A stretch of 64,000 nt of DNA. It comes from Streblospio benedicti (taxonomy: Eukaryota > Annelida > Polychaeta > Spionida > Spionidae). A program made the position numbers and the translations under genes. Positions 51,601-53,390 of the stretch are shown here, one piece after another. Numbering within the stretch: the first letter of the stretch is position 1; each line of letters starts with the position of its first letter. The stretch spans positions 16,668,671 through 16,732,670 of the forward strand of contig CM032668.1 of NCBI GenBank assembly GCA_019095985.1, in the 5' to 3' direction. The notes beneath the pieces are model-generated. The model was not told the DNA's origin, searched no databases, and saw only the letters and a program-made list of their open reading frames with translations.

Positions 51601-52871
51601 GATCATTCTCTGACACAACAAGATGTATCAAAGTTATTTATGTTATGTATTGAGACCCCTTTAAAAATTGTTATATGTGGTTACCAGAGTCTCGACATAC
51701 GTCAGAGTCTCGTCACATCACTAAAATGTATGTGACAAGACTCTGACGACCGCATCTATAGTTGTATTCAGTGATTAATCTAGATGCGCATCTTGAGTCC
51801 AGGACTCATCATTTTTCAGTAGGATGCAAAGAACTAAAAGATGTGCATCCCATGGGACACATAAAATATCAAAGATCACCAATCGCTAAAACCGGCCATT
51901 CACATAAACAGTGAATTTTATGTCTGACGTGAAATTTGGTGACCTCCATAACGGGGGAGCTCACGTAATACGTAAACTCACGGATAGTGTGCATGGCTGA
52001 ACAGTGCGATTGGTGCTCTAATGGTCACTGGCTTTGATTGATGTTGAAAAGTTTTCACTTTATTCTATATAGTAGTACTGTAACCACAAATACGTGACTC
52101 AGTCTTTGTTTCCCATAGACTAGTATAGATCAAGATCGATACTAGCCATATGTATTTGGTTAGTAGTACTGCTATATAGTGTAATCCTATTTTTGTTGCT
52201 TTACACTCTTTTTTTATTGTCAGGACCCATTGTTTCAAAACAACTGAGTCCTAGGATTCACTGTCACCAATTTCTATAAATCACTGGTTGAATGTTGAAG
52301 TGGTCCTCAGTAGCTCAGTGGTTAGAGCGTACGACTTGAAAACAGGATTTGTCTGCGTCGCAAGTTCGCGGCCCGGCCATGGCAGACACAGTGTCGCCAA
52401 ACCCGATACGTCGTGCGTCTGTCACTGAGTTGCTGATTTCCACACAGCACGTCGCCACCGTACAGTGTTACTACTAGACGGTAGCGACGCCAAGCGGAGG
52501 TTCGGAAGCCTCGTTAAAAGGCGTGTCCCGTGTAGAGGAGAGCCACACCTCTGCATGCAAAAGAACTCACCTAGTTTGAAAACTATAGCTAGTGTGATCC
52601 CCTCACCCATGAGGCTCAGTTGGCTACCTAGCCTGCCTCTGGAGGTTCATGTACCAACACCACGTGGCCTCCCTCTGCTATAATCATCAAAACTGATGGC
52701 TGCGGAGTATTCACTCAAATCAAAAAAATCAAAAAATGCTACCCCACCCCGTCCCCCTCAGTTGACAGGAACTGTCACTTGACTAGAAGTTGGGGTGTCA
52801 AATAAATAAATTCTATGGCACTTACCCACACCATATTTGGCTTCCTCTGAAGGATCAATCCAAATGGACAT
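441..52871 (-). CDS. DOCK1: DOCK1-type Rac guanine-nucleotide exchange factor, 43 coding exons, 3' end outside window
   Basis: Exons found on the minus strand join in phase at every junction and give 1558 codons colinear with vertebrate DOCK1/2/5. Order: SH3 (about residues 9-75), armadillo-like helical region, DHR-1/C2 (about 423-610), long helical middle, and DHR-2 from about 1200 to the window edge. In the family, SH3 binds ELMO, DHR-1 binds phosphoinositides, and DHR-2 loads GTP on Rac to drive engulfment, migration and myoblast fusion. Start at 52871: the peptide MSIWIDPSEEAKYGV matches the vertebrate N-terminus in position. The final part of DHR-2 and the proline-rich tail are not in the window. 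The A subfamily (DOCK1/2/5) is clear; a single pre-duplication orthologue is inferred. All introns use GT-AG. Exons 2 and 3 occur twice around an assembly gap. Exon GC content varies widely, exons 16, 18, 28 and 43 being very GC-rich. Confidence 0.95.
673..804. mobile_element. MITE with CATAGGC ends and 5-bp target duplication
   Basis: 132 bp with terminal inverted repeats CATAGGCAGATCC and GGATCTGCCTATG, flanked by ATTAA on both sides (668-672, 805-809). Possibly hAT-related by its CA...TG ends, but the 5-bp duplication is atypical. Confidence 0.85.
1651..1737 (-). CDS. DOCK1: DOCK1 exon 42 (DHR-2)
   Basis: 87 nt in phase 0. KLWLQRTHLVISHPLPGILR and WFPVT match human [20 protein letters not shown] and FEV. 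Confidence 0.94.
1816..1897. mobile_element. partial hAT-like MITE end
   Basis: Ends in TAGCAGCTACGGCCCTG (reverse complement starts CAGGGCCGTAGC). The internal part, with AACATAGGAG and GCCTCCCTTGCC, matches 21713-21998 in inverted orientation. Confidence 0.6.
1965..2108 (-). CDS. DOCK1: DOCK1 exon 41 (DHR-2)
   Basis: 144 nt in phase 0. ILKYYKVNEVQKFTFNR matches human IVSFYRVNEVQRFEYSR. The acceptor after CTTCAG is chosen; an AG 8 nt upstream would break the frame. Confidence 0.92.
2255..2402. mobile_element. copy of the CAGTGAATGTCC MITE family
   Basis: Similar throughout to 26339-26504, including GCAATTTGCAGTCACAAATC and the CGTTGTTGA...ACTGTA end. The left end is diverged. Confidence 0.65.
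2467..2544 (-). CDS. DOCK1: DOCK1 exon 40 (DHR-2)
   Basis: 78 nt in phase 0. MMKTLNEPDEDLMKSNNQCI aligns with human MKTTSPPGDDIKNSPGQYIQ; less conserved, but length and phase fit. Confidence 0.85.
3079..3145 (-). CDS. DOCK1: DOCK1 exon 39 (DHR-2)
   Basis: 67 nt, phase 2 to 0. RGKEYERLSDFAGRLQNMFP and NAQ match human RGKEYERREDFEARLLTQFP and NAE. Confidence 0.96.
3314..3432. repeat. foldback (hairpin) element
   Basis: Arms of about 30 nt: GGCCTGTTTTAGTGTGGAGA at left and its inverse TCTCCACACTAAAACAGACC at right, around a loop of about 55 nt. In the intron between DOCK1 exons 38 and 39. Confidence 0.75.
3684..3808 (-). CDS. DOCK1: DOCK1 exon 38 (DHR-2)
   Basis: 125 nt, phase 0 to 2. EYFRVAYYGLGFPPFLQNKV and FVYR match human [20 protein letters not shown] and FIYR, a very conserved DHR-2 core. 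Confidence 0.97.
4467..4556 (-). CDS. DOCK1: DOCK1 exon 37 (DHR-2)
   Basis: 90 nt in phase 0. MWEKGIELCKELAVQYENET matches human MWEEAIALGKELAEQYENEM. Confidence 0.96.
4640..4740 (-). mobile_element. tRNA-derived SINE head (family S2)
   Basis: On the minus strand, an A-box-like TGGCAGAGTGG and a B-box GGGTTCAAACCCC lie about 50 nt apart, as in a tRNA-like promoter. No acceptor stem, so not a functional tRNA gene. Truncated relatives at 20262-20315 and 20353-20412. Confidence 0.7.
4742..5102 (-). mobile_element. tRNA-derived SINE with long body (family S3)
   Basis: The minus strand begins with a tRNA-like head: A-box TGGCCGAGTGG and B-box GGTTCGATTCC. A body of about 280 nt follows, ending in ACATTTACATTT repeats. 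A body fragment recurs at 7973-8062. Confidence 0.8.
5115..5293. mobile_element. pogo/Tigger-like MITE
   Basis: 179 bp between two TA dinucleotides. Ends CAGTAGAACCTC and GAGGTTCTACTG (one mismatch at most). The interior has repeated GTGGTCTCAATAG-like blocks. Relatives at 20840-20901, 21450-21611, 27103-27220 and 27749-27800. Confidence 0.85.
5573..5692 (-). CDS. DOCK1: DOCK1 exon 36 (DHR-2)
   Basis: 120 nt in phase 0. It begins WSDYEVEEML and ends VYTDIIEYFDRGK, matching human LYQEIIHYFDKGK. Confidence 0.95.
6290..6684. mobile_element. hAT-like MITE at the DOCK1 exon 35 donor
   Basis: Terminal repeats related to CAGTGTTTGAAA, rich in AGGGCCC and GGACCC blocks. TTGAGTA flanks both sides. 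The right 63 bp is tandemly duplicated with a 69-bp period (6553-6615 and 6622-6684). The last flank, TTGGGTAC, ends at the exon 35 donor. Confidence 0.75.
6685..6816 (-). CDS. DOCK1: DOCK1 exon 35 (DHR-2)
   Basis: 132 nt in phase 0. [20 protein letters not shown] matches human YLYKLCDLHKECDNYTEAAY. A hAT-like MITE target duplication coincides with its donor GTACCCAA. Confidence 0.96.
6891..7062. repeat. long perfect-like hairpin element (family F1, copy 1)
   Basis: Two arms of about 83 nt (6891-6973 and 6979-7062) around a 5-nt loop, with TTTTGTCTTTGGCAAGACTT and its inverse. An outer TTCTATTGGGTTCC motif at 6868-6882 is shared with copy 2. In the intron between DOCK1 exons 34 and 35. Confidence 0.85.
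7275..7455. repeat. minisatellite, unit about 58 bp, 3 copies
   Basis: Units of TCCCTTATCTCTCTTTTTGG plus CCCTTTTTCCCTTATCCCAC, pyrimidine-rich on the plus strand. Confidence 0.8.
7973..8062 (-). mobile_element. SINE S3 body fragment
   Basis: Matches the 4742-5102 element through GACTTTACA...TTACACCAGGTCATTGG. The tRNA-like head is missing. Confidence 0.6.
8156..8312 (-). CDS. DOCK1: DOCK1 exon 34 (DHR-2 start)
   Basis: 157 nt, phase 2 to 0. RLLQYRDVIHDENKENRMNC matches human RLLDYRTIMHDENKENRMSC. DHR-2, the Rac exchange domain, begins about here. Confidence 0.96.
8368..8455. repeat. single arm of the 10.84-kb hairpin family
   Basis: Contains AACAGAACAAATTATGGAGT and TTTTCGCATCTTCAATGCTT, matching one arm of 10839-11223. 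The second arm is absent. Confidence 0.65.
9145..9223 (-). CDS. DOCK1: DOCK1 exon 33
   Basis: 79 nt, phase 1 to 2. ELITKLDELIEQGKGDQQYT and ALFFDT match human EIITKLDHEVEGGRGDEQYK and VLFDK. Confidence 0.94.
10672..10737. repeat. short foldback element
   Basis: Arms CAAAGATTTATTGAATATA and TATATTCAATAAATCTTTG around a loop of about 28 nt. Confidence 0.75.
10839..11223. repeat. hairpin element split by a MITE
   Basis: Arms run AGAACAAATTATAAAGTCC...TTCAATG and the reverse complement; the right arm is split by the 10975-11207 insertion. Rejoining across the 5-bp CATAA duplication restores arm symmetry. Confidence 0.82.
10975..11207. mobile_element. MITE with CAGTGTCAGGATTAG ends, 5-bp target duplication
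   Basis: 233 bp. Ends CAGGGTCAGGATTAG and CTAATCCTGACACTG, one mismatch. CATAA is duplicated at 10970-10974 and 11208-11212. Internal ACTCGTCC/GACGAGT repeats. 18038-18259 looks like a diverged relative (CACTCGCC repeats). Confidence 0.88.
11276..11386 (-). CDS. DOCK1: DOCK1 exon 32
   Basis: 111 nt, phase 1 to 1. ELRKATIPIFFDMMQCEHRS matches human ELRKATIPIFFDMMQCEFHS. Confidence 0.96.
11833..11904 (-). CDS. DOCK1: DOCK1 exon 31
   Basis: 72 nt, phase 1 to 1. GQHKINFIPSMVGPILQMTL and IPET are nearly identical to human GQHKIKFIPEMVGPILEMTL and IPET. Confidence 0.96.
12577..12736 (-). CDS. DOCK1: DOCK1 exon 30
   Basis: 160 nt, phase 0 to 1. LWNTFFLCAISFLTQDALQL and YKDMRREAGFEIRSMWFNLG match human LWNNYFHLAVAFLTQESLQL and YGDMRRQIGFEIRDMWYNLG. 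Confidence 0.96.
12872..12944 (-). CDS. DOCK1: DOCK1 exon 29
   Basis: 73 nt, phase 2 to 0. VFLKALQFFSTTIRDNFSEP and FKFQ align with human VFLRAINQYADMLNKKFLDQ and FELQ. The intron upstream is 5.3 kb and contains the smaller duplication and gap. Confidence 0.9.
14087..16563. repeat. direct duplication of about 1.07 kb around the first gap
   Basis: Copies 14087-15153 and 15497-16563 are near-identical over their whole length with a few indels. Copy 1 ends flush at the gap. Between them, 15254-15496 is unique and may be the alternative allele's left flank. No exon is included. Confidence 0.93.
15154..15253. other. assembly gap, 100 N
   Basis: Exactly 100 N, so a nominal scaffold gap. The sequence to its left (14087-15153) recurs at 15497-16563. 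Confidence 0.99.
17408..18010. mobile_element. Tigger/pogo-like element, about 600 bp
   Basis: Ends CAGGACAACCTCCATTATC and its near inverse GATAATAGAGGTTGTCCTG. TA precedes the left end; the right TA is degraded to CA. Internal TATCCGAAT blocks are typical of the group. No intact transposase frame. Confidence 0.75.
18268..18464 (-). CDS. DOCK1: DOCK1 exon 28
   Basis: 197 nt, phase 0 to 2, GC-rich. MTSILRQMSDFHYQEYIAHF and VDLQDFLMEILMVFRDLVEN match human MTAILRQMEDYHYAHLIKTF and VDFLMETFIMFKNLIGKN. Confidence 0.96.
18541..18735. repeat. hairpin element (family F1, copy 2)
   Basis: Shares TTTTGTCTTTGGCAAGACTT, the GGTTCCAATAGGTA end and the outer TTCTATTGGGTTCC motif with 6891-7062. The loop region here carries an extra inverted repeat built on TCGGGCCTAATGAAAACGA. 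Confidence 0.85.
19576..19788. repeat. TGAG/TGTG microsatellite
   Basis: About 210 bp of impure (TGAG)n with TGTG and TGAT variants. It starts a few nucleotides inside the intron from the exon 27 donor (exon end 19793). Confidence 0.95.
19793..19888 (-). CDS. DOCK1: DOCK1 exon 27
   Basis: 96 nt, 32 codons. LRTVTQTVIPMDRDNPLI matches human LRTVNRTVISMGRDSELI. A TGAG microsatellite begins within 10 nt of the donor. Confidence 0.93.
20455..20540. mobile_element. inverted-repeat element with CACGTGCTGC core (copy 1)
   Basis: GATGGCAGCACGTGAC and GTCACGTGCTGCTATC face each other across about 45 nt. The flank, with GTCTGAAAATAT and ATAAAAAAGAAATC, also matches copy 2 near 26640. Confidence 0.7.
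20840..20901. mobile_element. pogo-like MITE end next to exon 26
   Basis: TTTTGGTAGCTTTGAGAAAG then AGGTTGTACTG and TA. It matches the right half of 5115-5293 and stops 13 bp before exon 26. Confidence 0.7.
20915..21035 (-). CDS. DOCK1: DOCK1 exon 26
   Basis: 121 nt, phase 2 to 0. RQILLPVILSHVKSLMESED and LEVCIKILSDLMDLLFRTDI align with human REILLPMMTDQLKYHLERQE and LEACCQLLSHILEVLYRKDV. A decayed shard of this exon lies at 21638-21690, and a pogo-like MITE end stops 13 bp from the donor. Confidence 0.94.
21450..21611. mobile_element. pogo-like MITE
   Basis: 162 bp, ends CAGTAGAACCTCTCTATTCG and GCGGTTCTACTG followed by TA. The left TA has mutated. Confidence 0.8.
21638..21690 (-). pseudogene. 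decayed fragment of DOCK1 exon 26
   Basis: The plus strand GAGTTCGTCTCAACTCTCCATC then GGACTTCAC aligns with exon 26 GAGTTCGTCCTCGCTCTCCATC then CGACTTCAC (20971-21005). The reading frame is lost. It lies 27 bp from a pogo-like MITE. ACTTCACTTTGAGACTGGATC recurs again at 22116. Confidence 0.7.
21713..21998. mobile_element. partial hAT-like repeat (GCCGTAGC family)
   Basis: GGCAAGGGAGGCAGCTGCCTCC and CTATGTTTTGGGG match 1816-1897 inverted. The far end reads GGCTACAGCCTTG. Confidence 0.55.
22463..22576 (-). CDS. DOCK1: DOCK1 exon 25
   Basis: 114 nt, phase 2 to 2. CCNDIVHSELFHQEEC matches human CLIEIVHSDLFTQHDC. Confidence 0.94.
23166..23215. repeat. A-rich low-complexity tract
   Basis: Long A run broken by GGG. 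Next to it, 23262-23343 is a partial copy of the CAGTGAATGTCC MITE. Confidence 0.9.
23262..23343. mobile_element. partial CAGTGAATGTCC MITE
   Basis: TAGGTAATGCATGAGAAAAG through GTTGAGGACATTCACTGTA matches the right half of 26339-26504. Confidence 0.7.
23733..23766. repeat. (CTTA)n microsatellite
   Basis: Short CTTA/CGTA tetranucleotide run. Confidence 0.9.
23853..23983 (-). CDS. DOCK1: DOCK1 exon 24
   Basis: 131 nt, phase 0 to 2. VSVQGSCLKYLPTTIADVIT and VFDPLEF match human VRVKGAALKYLPTIVNDVKL and VFDPKEL. Confidence 0.94.
24275..24323 (-). CDS. DOCK1: DOCK1 exon 23 (49 nt)
   Basis: Phase 2 to 0. ALNQNRGKLQFEIMLQQ aligns with human FNQLYENKGEADFVESLLQL. Confidence 0.85.
24505..24639 (-). 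CDS. DOCK1: DOCK1 exon 22
   Basis: 135 nt, phase 2 to 2. KLMVVLKFYIDNVQD and FKAMRSLEYIFKFIIRSRVL match human KLTKVLKNYVDGAE and YKAMKALESIFKFIVRSRIL. Confidence 0.95.
24937..25037 (-). CDS. DOCK1: DOCK1 exon 21
   Basis: 101 nt, phase 0 to 2. GIVSERKYHQFKPVLDVYIR and ENFSATLAY match human GLIADRKFQHFNPVLETYIK and HFSATLAY. Confidence 0.95.
25295..25384 (-). CDS. DOCK1: DOCK1 exon 20
   Basis: 90 nt in phase 0. DVLDALFNIFMHNTDSELYD and MVFDAL match human DTLDALFNIMMENSESETFD and LVFDAL. Confidence 0.95.
25649..25746 (-). CDS. DOCK1: DOCK1 exon 19
   Basis: 98 nt, phase 1 to 0. NLMGLLKWRDHADALEKVLK and DPDEVVK match human DLLGLLKWRSNTSLLQQNLR and DGGEVVK. Confidence 0.95.
25852..26092. mobile_element. 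diverged copy of the TACCGTATTTGTTC MITE
   Basis: Shares GTTCGTTCTTTAAAGCGCAC-type left end, AATAGATGTCTAA, CTTACAATATGGCG and CAACAGGGGGGT blocks with 30444-30787. Confidence 0.7.
26225..26260 (-). pseudogene. DOCK1 exon 18 donor shard (copy 3)
   Basis: GCGCACCGTTCTGTGTGAGT then TTGGTTGAGCAGAGCA repeats the last bases of exon 18 and its GTGCG donor. A longer duplicated flank (about 26090-26215) goes with it. Confidence 0.8.
26339..26504. mobile_element. MITE with GTGAATGTCCTCA...TGAGGACATTCAC ends
   Basis: 166 bp bounded by TA on both sides; inverted ends GTGAATGTCCTCATCAACGG and CCGTTGTTGAGGACATTCAC. Probably Tc1/mariner or pogo group by the TA target. Confidence 0.8.
26552..26610 (-). 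pseudogene. DOCK1 exon 18 donor shard (copy 2)
   Basis: CCGCTACGCACCG then TGCGTGAGTTTGGTTGAGCA and GGGTGCGGACC match the end of exon 18 at 26855-26907, with a four-base change by the donor. Confidence 0.85.
26640..26715. mobile_element. inverted-repeat element with CACGTGCTGC core (copy 2)
   Basis: CACCAGATGGCAGCACGTGA and TCACGTGCTGCCATCTGGTG are perfect inverses, 20 nt, about 33 nt apart. Confidence 0.85.
26866..27073 (-). CDS. DOCK1: DOCK1 exon 18 (end of DHR-1, Gly-rich insert)
   Basis: 208 nt, phase 0 to 1. It starts MDWRKPVNLKAYLKLPSTRA and ends LLCSTKLTQN, matching human LPSTKAEL and LVCSTKLTQN. Between them is a Gly/Val-rich stretch (VSGVGVGAGGTPTK) encoded by long G runs. Both splice junctions are repeated as fragments in the neighbouring introns. 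Confidence 0.94.
26972..26996 (-). promoter_or_regulatory. G-quadruplex motif inside DOCK1 exon 18
   Basis: On the coding strand four G runs of 5, 5, 5 and 6 are separated by T, T and CC. This fits the canonical four-run motif with very short loops, and it encodes the Gly/Val-rich linker. Confidence 0.7.
27103..27850. repeat. array of exon 18 acceptor shards mixed with pogo-MITE and LINE-tail pieces
   Basis: After the true acceptor (exon start 27073), acceptor-like copies put the exon boundary at 27255, 27359, 27446, 27555 and about 27847. Each has CCATCTGGAAA or a variant preceded by AAGCCTGTGGACAAGAATAG on the minus strand. GTGGTCTCAATAGAGAGGTG blocks lie between. Confidence 0.85.
27369..27413 (-). 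mobile_element. LINE 3' tail fragment
   Basis: Reverse complement TAATTAGGGCCTGCTTAAAT with ATTGATT repeats matches the tail of the LINE at 33640-33700. Confidence 0.7.
27854..27968 (-). mobile_element. 5'-truncated LINE copy
   Basis: GGCTGCCCAGTCTACATCTC and the AATCATTCAAATCCTCAG tail match, inverted, the last 115 nt of the 30880-33690 LINE. Confidence 0.75.
28071..28295. repeat. foldback element with about 86- and 96-nt arms
   Basis: Arms TACAGTCATTTCTTGAATCA...GAACGCCTGC (28071-28156) and the inverse (28200-28295). The flanks carry GTAACATTAAAATGCTTGA on both sides (28013 and 28297). Confidence 0.85.
28803..28906 (-). CDS. DOCK1: DOCK1 exon 17 (DHR-1)
   Basis: 104 nt, phase 1 to 0. AFAVGYIKVLLSNGTVVCDG and DHNVPLYK match human FALAFVKLMRYDGTTLRDGE and HDLIVYK. 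Confidence 0.93.
28953..29440 (-). mobile_element. tRNA-SINE S1 3' parts, two overlapping copies, interrupted
   Basis: Inverted relative to 52300-52735. Shared blocks GCAGAGGGAGGCCACGTGGT, AGGTAGCCAACTGAGC and CCTCTACACGGGGCACGCC appear once or twice. The first copy is split by the MITE at 29022-29196. Confidence 0.8.
29022..29196. mobile_element. MITE CATAGGCGCCCC, 5-bp target duplication, nested in SINE
   Basis: 175 bp. Perfect 12-bp ends CATAGGCGCCCC and GGGGCGCCTATG; TACAT duplicated at 29017-29021 and 29197-29201. Interior of GGGCCC-rich sequence. Confidence 0.9.
30193..30364 (-). CDS. DOCK1: DOCK1 exon 16 (DHR-1 core)
   Basis: 172 nt, phase 0 to 1, GC-rich. It carries SVIYYHEDKPKWFETVKVDI and HLKFTFKHRSSTE, hallmark DHR-1 sequences (human SVIYYQVKQPRWFETVKVAI). 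The exon's first bases recur as a shard at 30385-30406. Confidence 0.96.
30385..30406 (-). pseudogene. DOCK1 exon 16 acceptor-end shard
   Basis: GTACCCTCGTAGATCACGTT repeats exactly the first 20 bases of exon 16 (on the plus strand 30345-30364), about 21 bp into the intron. Confidence 0.85.
30444..30787. mobile_element. MITE with TACCGTATTYGTT ends
   Basis: 344 bp between TA dinucleotides. Ends CCGTATTCGTTTTAATAAG and CTTATAAGAACAAATACGG. Probably a Tc1/mariner-pogo relative by its TA target. Confidence 0.82.
31850..32535. mobile_element. hAT-like non-autonomous element inside the LINE
   Basis: 686 bp. Ends TAGTGCTGC and GCAGTACTA (one mismatch); 8-bp duplication GTAGTCGT at 31842-31849 and 32536-32543. 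Internal CGATATATCG-like palindromes. No transposase. Confidence 0.9.
32707..33423 (+). pseudogene. LINE open frame with embedded zinc finger (238 codons)
   Basis: Begins just after the YADD active site. Residues 51-94 hold CX2C, CX2C, HX2C and CX2C pairs (CAVC, YCGKC, WVHKRC, CPRC), a PHD/RING-like zinc-binding pattern placed between palm and thumb. Then LGDMLSSGGGCDLAATVICK and SAMLHGSETWAASSSTINRL. Known in some metazoan LINE proteins; its function here is not known to me. Confidence 0.85.
34170..34294 (-). CDS. DOCK1: DOCK1 exon 15 (DHR-1 start)
   Basis: 125 nt, phase 1 to 0. DVRNDLYVTICQGEFKKGGK and NVEVTLTVCNGHGDVIE are the first strands of the DHR-1/C2 domain, which binds PtdIns(3,4,5)P3 in the family. 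The downstream intron holds the LINE. Confidence 0.93.
34791..34872 (-). CDS. DOCK1: DOCK1 exon 14
   Basis: 82 nt, phase 0 to 1. FPHLVAAPTAICRKMGFTDV and IIMPG match human FPHLVDRTTAVARKTGFPEI and IMPGD, the entry to DHR-1. The first acceptor AG is used to keep frame. Confidence 0.9.
35596..35713 (-). CDS. DOCK1: DOCK1 exon 13
   Basis: 118 nt, phase 2 to 0. It includes KGQGLWVTLRKLHGEL, matching human KGQGLWVTLKLLPGDI. Confidence 0.92.
37224..37266 (-). mobile_element. LINE 3' tail fragment
   Basis: CAATCAAATCCTAAATTTAT and GCAGGCCCTAATTATTCC are the inverse of the tail at 33645-33690. Confidence 0.75.
37921..37985. repeat. tandem duplication, 32-bp unit x2
   Basis: ATGTTTATTTACTTTTGGAT plus GCAATTCAATCA repeated directly. 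Confidence 0.9.
38934..39009 (-). CDS. DOCK1: DOCK1 exon 12
   Basis: 76 nt, phase 1 to 2. LDVTDVIKGNIEMEGDKEIC and LPVQ correspond to human MDVTDIINGKVDDEDKQ and PFQP. Confidence 0.9.
39466..39613 (-). CDS. DOCK1: DOCK1 exon 11
   Basis: 148 nt, phase 0 to 1. It contains DLGQRD, VYIVCEIIRIGGMEV and LKRPFGVA, the segment leading to DHR-1. Confidence 0.93.
40343..40424 (-). CDS. DOCK1: DOCK1 exon 10
   Basis: 82 nt, phase 2 to 0. SENYLLKWSSKGVPRDQDLL and NNIRALFT match human SENYLVRWSSSGLPKD and NLRAVFT. Confidence 0.93.
40780..40913 (-). CDS. DOCK1: DOCK1 exon 9
   Basis: 134 nt, phase 0 to 2. FVCNIGDDSDVLISLYDAKE matches human VVCKIGEDAEVLMSLYDPVE. Confidence 0.93.
41149..41190 (-). CDS. DOCK1: DOCK1 exon 8 (42 nt)
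   Basis: Fourteen codons, HLLATKRIEEERES, aligned with human ASKQVEERLQEEKS. The length is a multiple of three, so the exon could be skipped without a frameshift. Confidence 0.82.
41191..43662. other. 2.5-kb AT-rich intron between DOCK1 exons 7 and 8
   Basis: I see no exon, no inverted-repeat element and no tandem array; plain AT-rich intron. Confidence 0.6.
43663..43750 (-). CDS. DOCK1: DOCK1 exon 7
   Basis: 88 nt, phase 2 to 0. LGLDLVVRDQEGNILKPDKS is almost identical to the human LDLDLVVRDEDGNILDPE segment. Confidence 0.93.
44298..44353 (-). CDS. DOCK1: DOCK1 exon 6
   Basis: 56 nt, phase 0 to 2: DELRDMQQKVSNLIDMGNA, aligned with the human DELKELKKKVTAKIDYGN segment. Confidence 0.9.
44589..44699 (-). 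CDS. DOCK1: DOCK1 exon 5
   Basis: 111 nt, 37 codons in phase 0. It includes VEIHYMMTDLFKWRKRIMAS, matching the human RHMIYDLIEWRSQILSG helix. Confidence 0.88.
45055..45151 (-). CDS. DOCK1: DOCK1 exon 4
   Basis: 97 nt, phase 2 to 0. ETVVPKELPIVQEITSVMRE and WGKIWKQLF align with the helix that follows the SH3 domain in DOCK1. Confidence 0.9.
45860..45956 (-). CDS. DOCK1: DOCK1 exon 3 (SH3, second half)
   Basis: 97 nt, phase 1 to 2. DWYYGHNTRDRSKKGIFPKS matches the SH3 core; the WYYG and GIFP motifs are conserved with human DOCK1 (WYRG, GIFP). Confidence 0.92.
46152..46238 (-). CDS. DOCK1: DOCK1 exon 2 (SH3, first half)
   Basis: 87 nt, phase 1 to 1. It encodes the RT-loop side of the SH3 domain, ALYDY-like IYNYDEPG followed by LSIGDTVHIL. 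In the family this SH3 domain contacts ELMO and holds the DHR-2 domain inactive. Confidence 0.9.
47227..47349 (+). pseudogene. small GIY-YIG-like coding relic, copy 1
   Basis: A 40-codon frame contains LLECGKCSAKYVAETSIALN and TRLKE. It resembles the C-x2-C ... YVGET ... L..RL pattern seen in the nuclease domain of Penelope-like retroelements. Too short for a firm call. In DOCK1 intron 1. Confidence 0.45.
49091..49190. other. assembly gap, 100 N
   Basis: Exactly 100 N. It separates two copies of the DOCK1 exon 2-3 region. The left copy stops at the gap; the right copy starts directly after it. Confidence 0.99.
49595..49691 (-). CDS. DOCK1: DOCK1 exon 3, second copy
   Basis: Same translation as 45860-45956, containing SKKGIFPKSFIYIKEAV, the end of the SH3 domain. 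With exon 2 it totals 184 nt, so splicing both exon pairs into one mRNA would shift the frame. At most one pair is used. Confidence 0.75.
49887..49973 (-). CDS. DOCK1: DOCK1 exon 2, second copy (downstream of gap)
   Basis: Identical in translation to 46152-46238: first half of the SH3 domain, with IYNYDEPGKEHR and GDTVHILKQY. It lies in the right-hand copy of a large duplication next to the 100-N gap, probably an alternative allele. Confidence 0.75.
50957..51079 (+). pseudogene. small GIY-YIG-like coding relic, copy 2
   Basis: Same sequence as 47227-47349, present because it lies in the large duplication. Confidence 0.45.
51877..52015. mobile_element. MITE with CACCAATCGC ends (copy 1)
   Basis: Ends CACCAATCGC and GCGATTGGTG. 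Inner half has CACGTAATACGTAAACTCAC and GCATGGCTGAACAGTGCG. It lies in DOCK1 intron 1, 0.8 kb from exon 1. Confidence 0.78.
52300..52735 (+). mobile_element. tRNA-derived SINE S1, near full length
   Basis: A-box TAGCTCAGTGG (52311-52321), B-box-like AGTTCGCGGCC (52363-52373), a body with CCTCGTTAAAAGGCGTG, and an A-rich TCAAAAAAATC tail. Second copy at 58384-58728. Confidence 0.85.
52826..52871 (-). CDS. DOCK1: DOCK1 exon 1 (start codon)
   Basis: 46 nt encoding MSIWIDPSEEAKYGV, then a GTAAG donor, phase 1. The short N-terminus before the SH3 domain is typical of DOCK-A proteins. An upstream non-coding exon cannot be excluded. Confidence 0.88.
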
Positions 52872-53390
52872 TGTATTAACTAACAATATTATTTGTTCTC
52901 CATTTAATCAAAATAAATTAACTAAAACTTAAAAAAAAAGCAACAAAGATTTACTTCCTATTTTGGTCACGTGACTAAATTGGTAAAAGTTATTAGCAAA
53001 CCCGCTTTAACGAATTTACACTCAGTTTCAAAGCTAAACTTACAACGTTCACAGGTTGTTACATCTGAATCTGAACAAGCATGGTGCGTCTTCTAGTAAA
53101 AGTATAATGTATGTTGCAGGTTCACAAGATGGAAAAATACGCTATTTCTAATTCAATAATTAATCCGTTAAGGGCCATTTATTTGATATATAATTTTTTT
53201 TAACTAGATAAAAACAAAAAGATTTTTCTTTTCGACTAAAATTAGATTTATAGAGCATCACAAGATCAATTTTTATTCTCAAAAATATTTGTAACTAATA
53301 AAATAACAAATGTTTTTCATTTTAGATTATCTGAAAAGTGGTTTTATTCTTGCTGGAAAAAACAACAAGCAAATCATAATGGGAAATATA

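Larger units (their letters stand above)
45455..51873. repeat. direct duplication spanning DOCK1 exons 2 and 3 around the second gap
   Basis: Copy 1 is 45455-49090 and copy 2 is 49191-51873, almost identical outside one block. Copy 1 has about 0.95 kb extra (roughly 47550-48510). Exons 2 and 3 are unchanged between copies. Confidence 0.95.

Noticed and set aside
52311-52373. possible tRNA gene
   Set aside because: A- and B-box-like motifs are present but no acceptor stem pairs, and a SINE body and tail follow.
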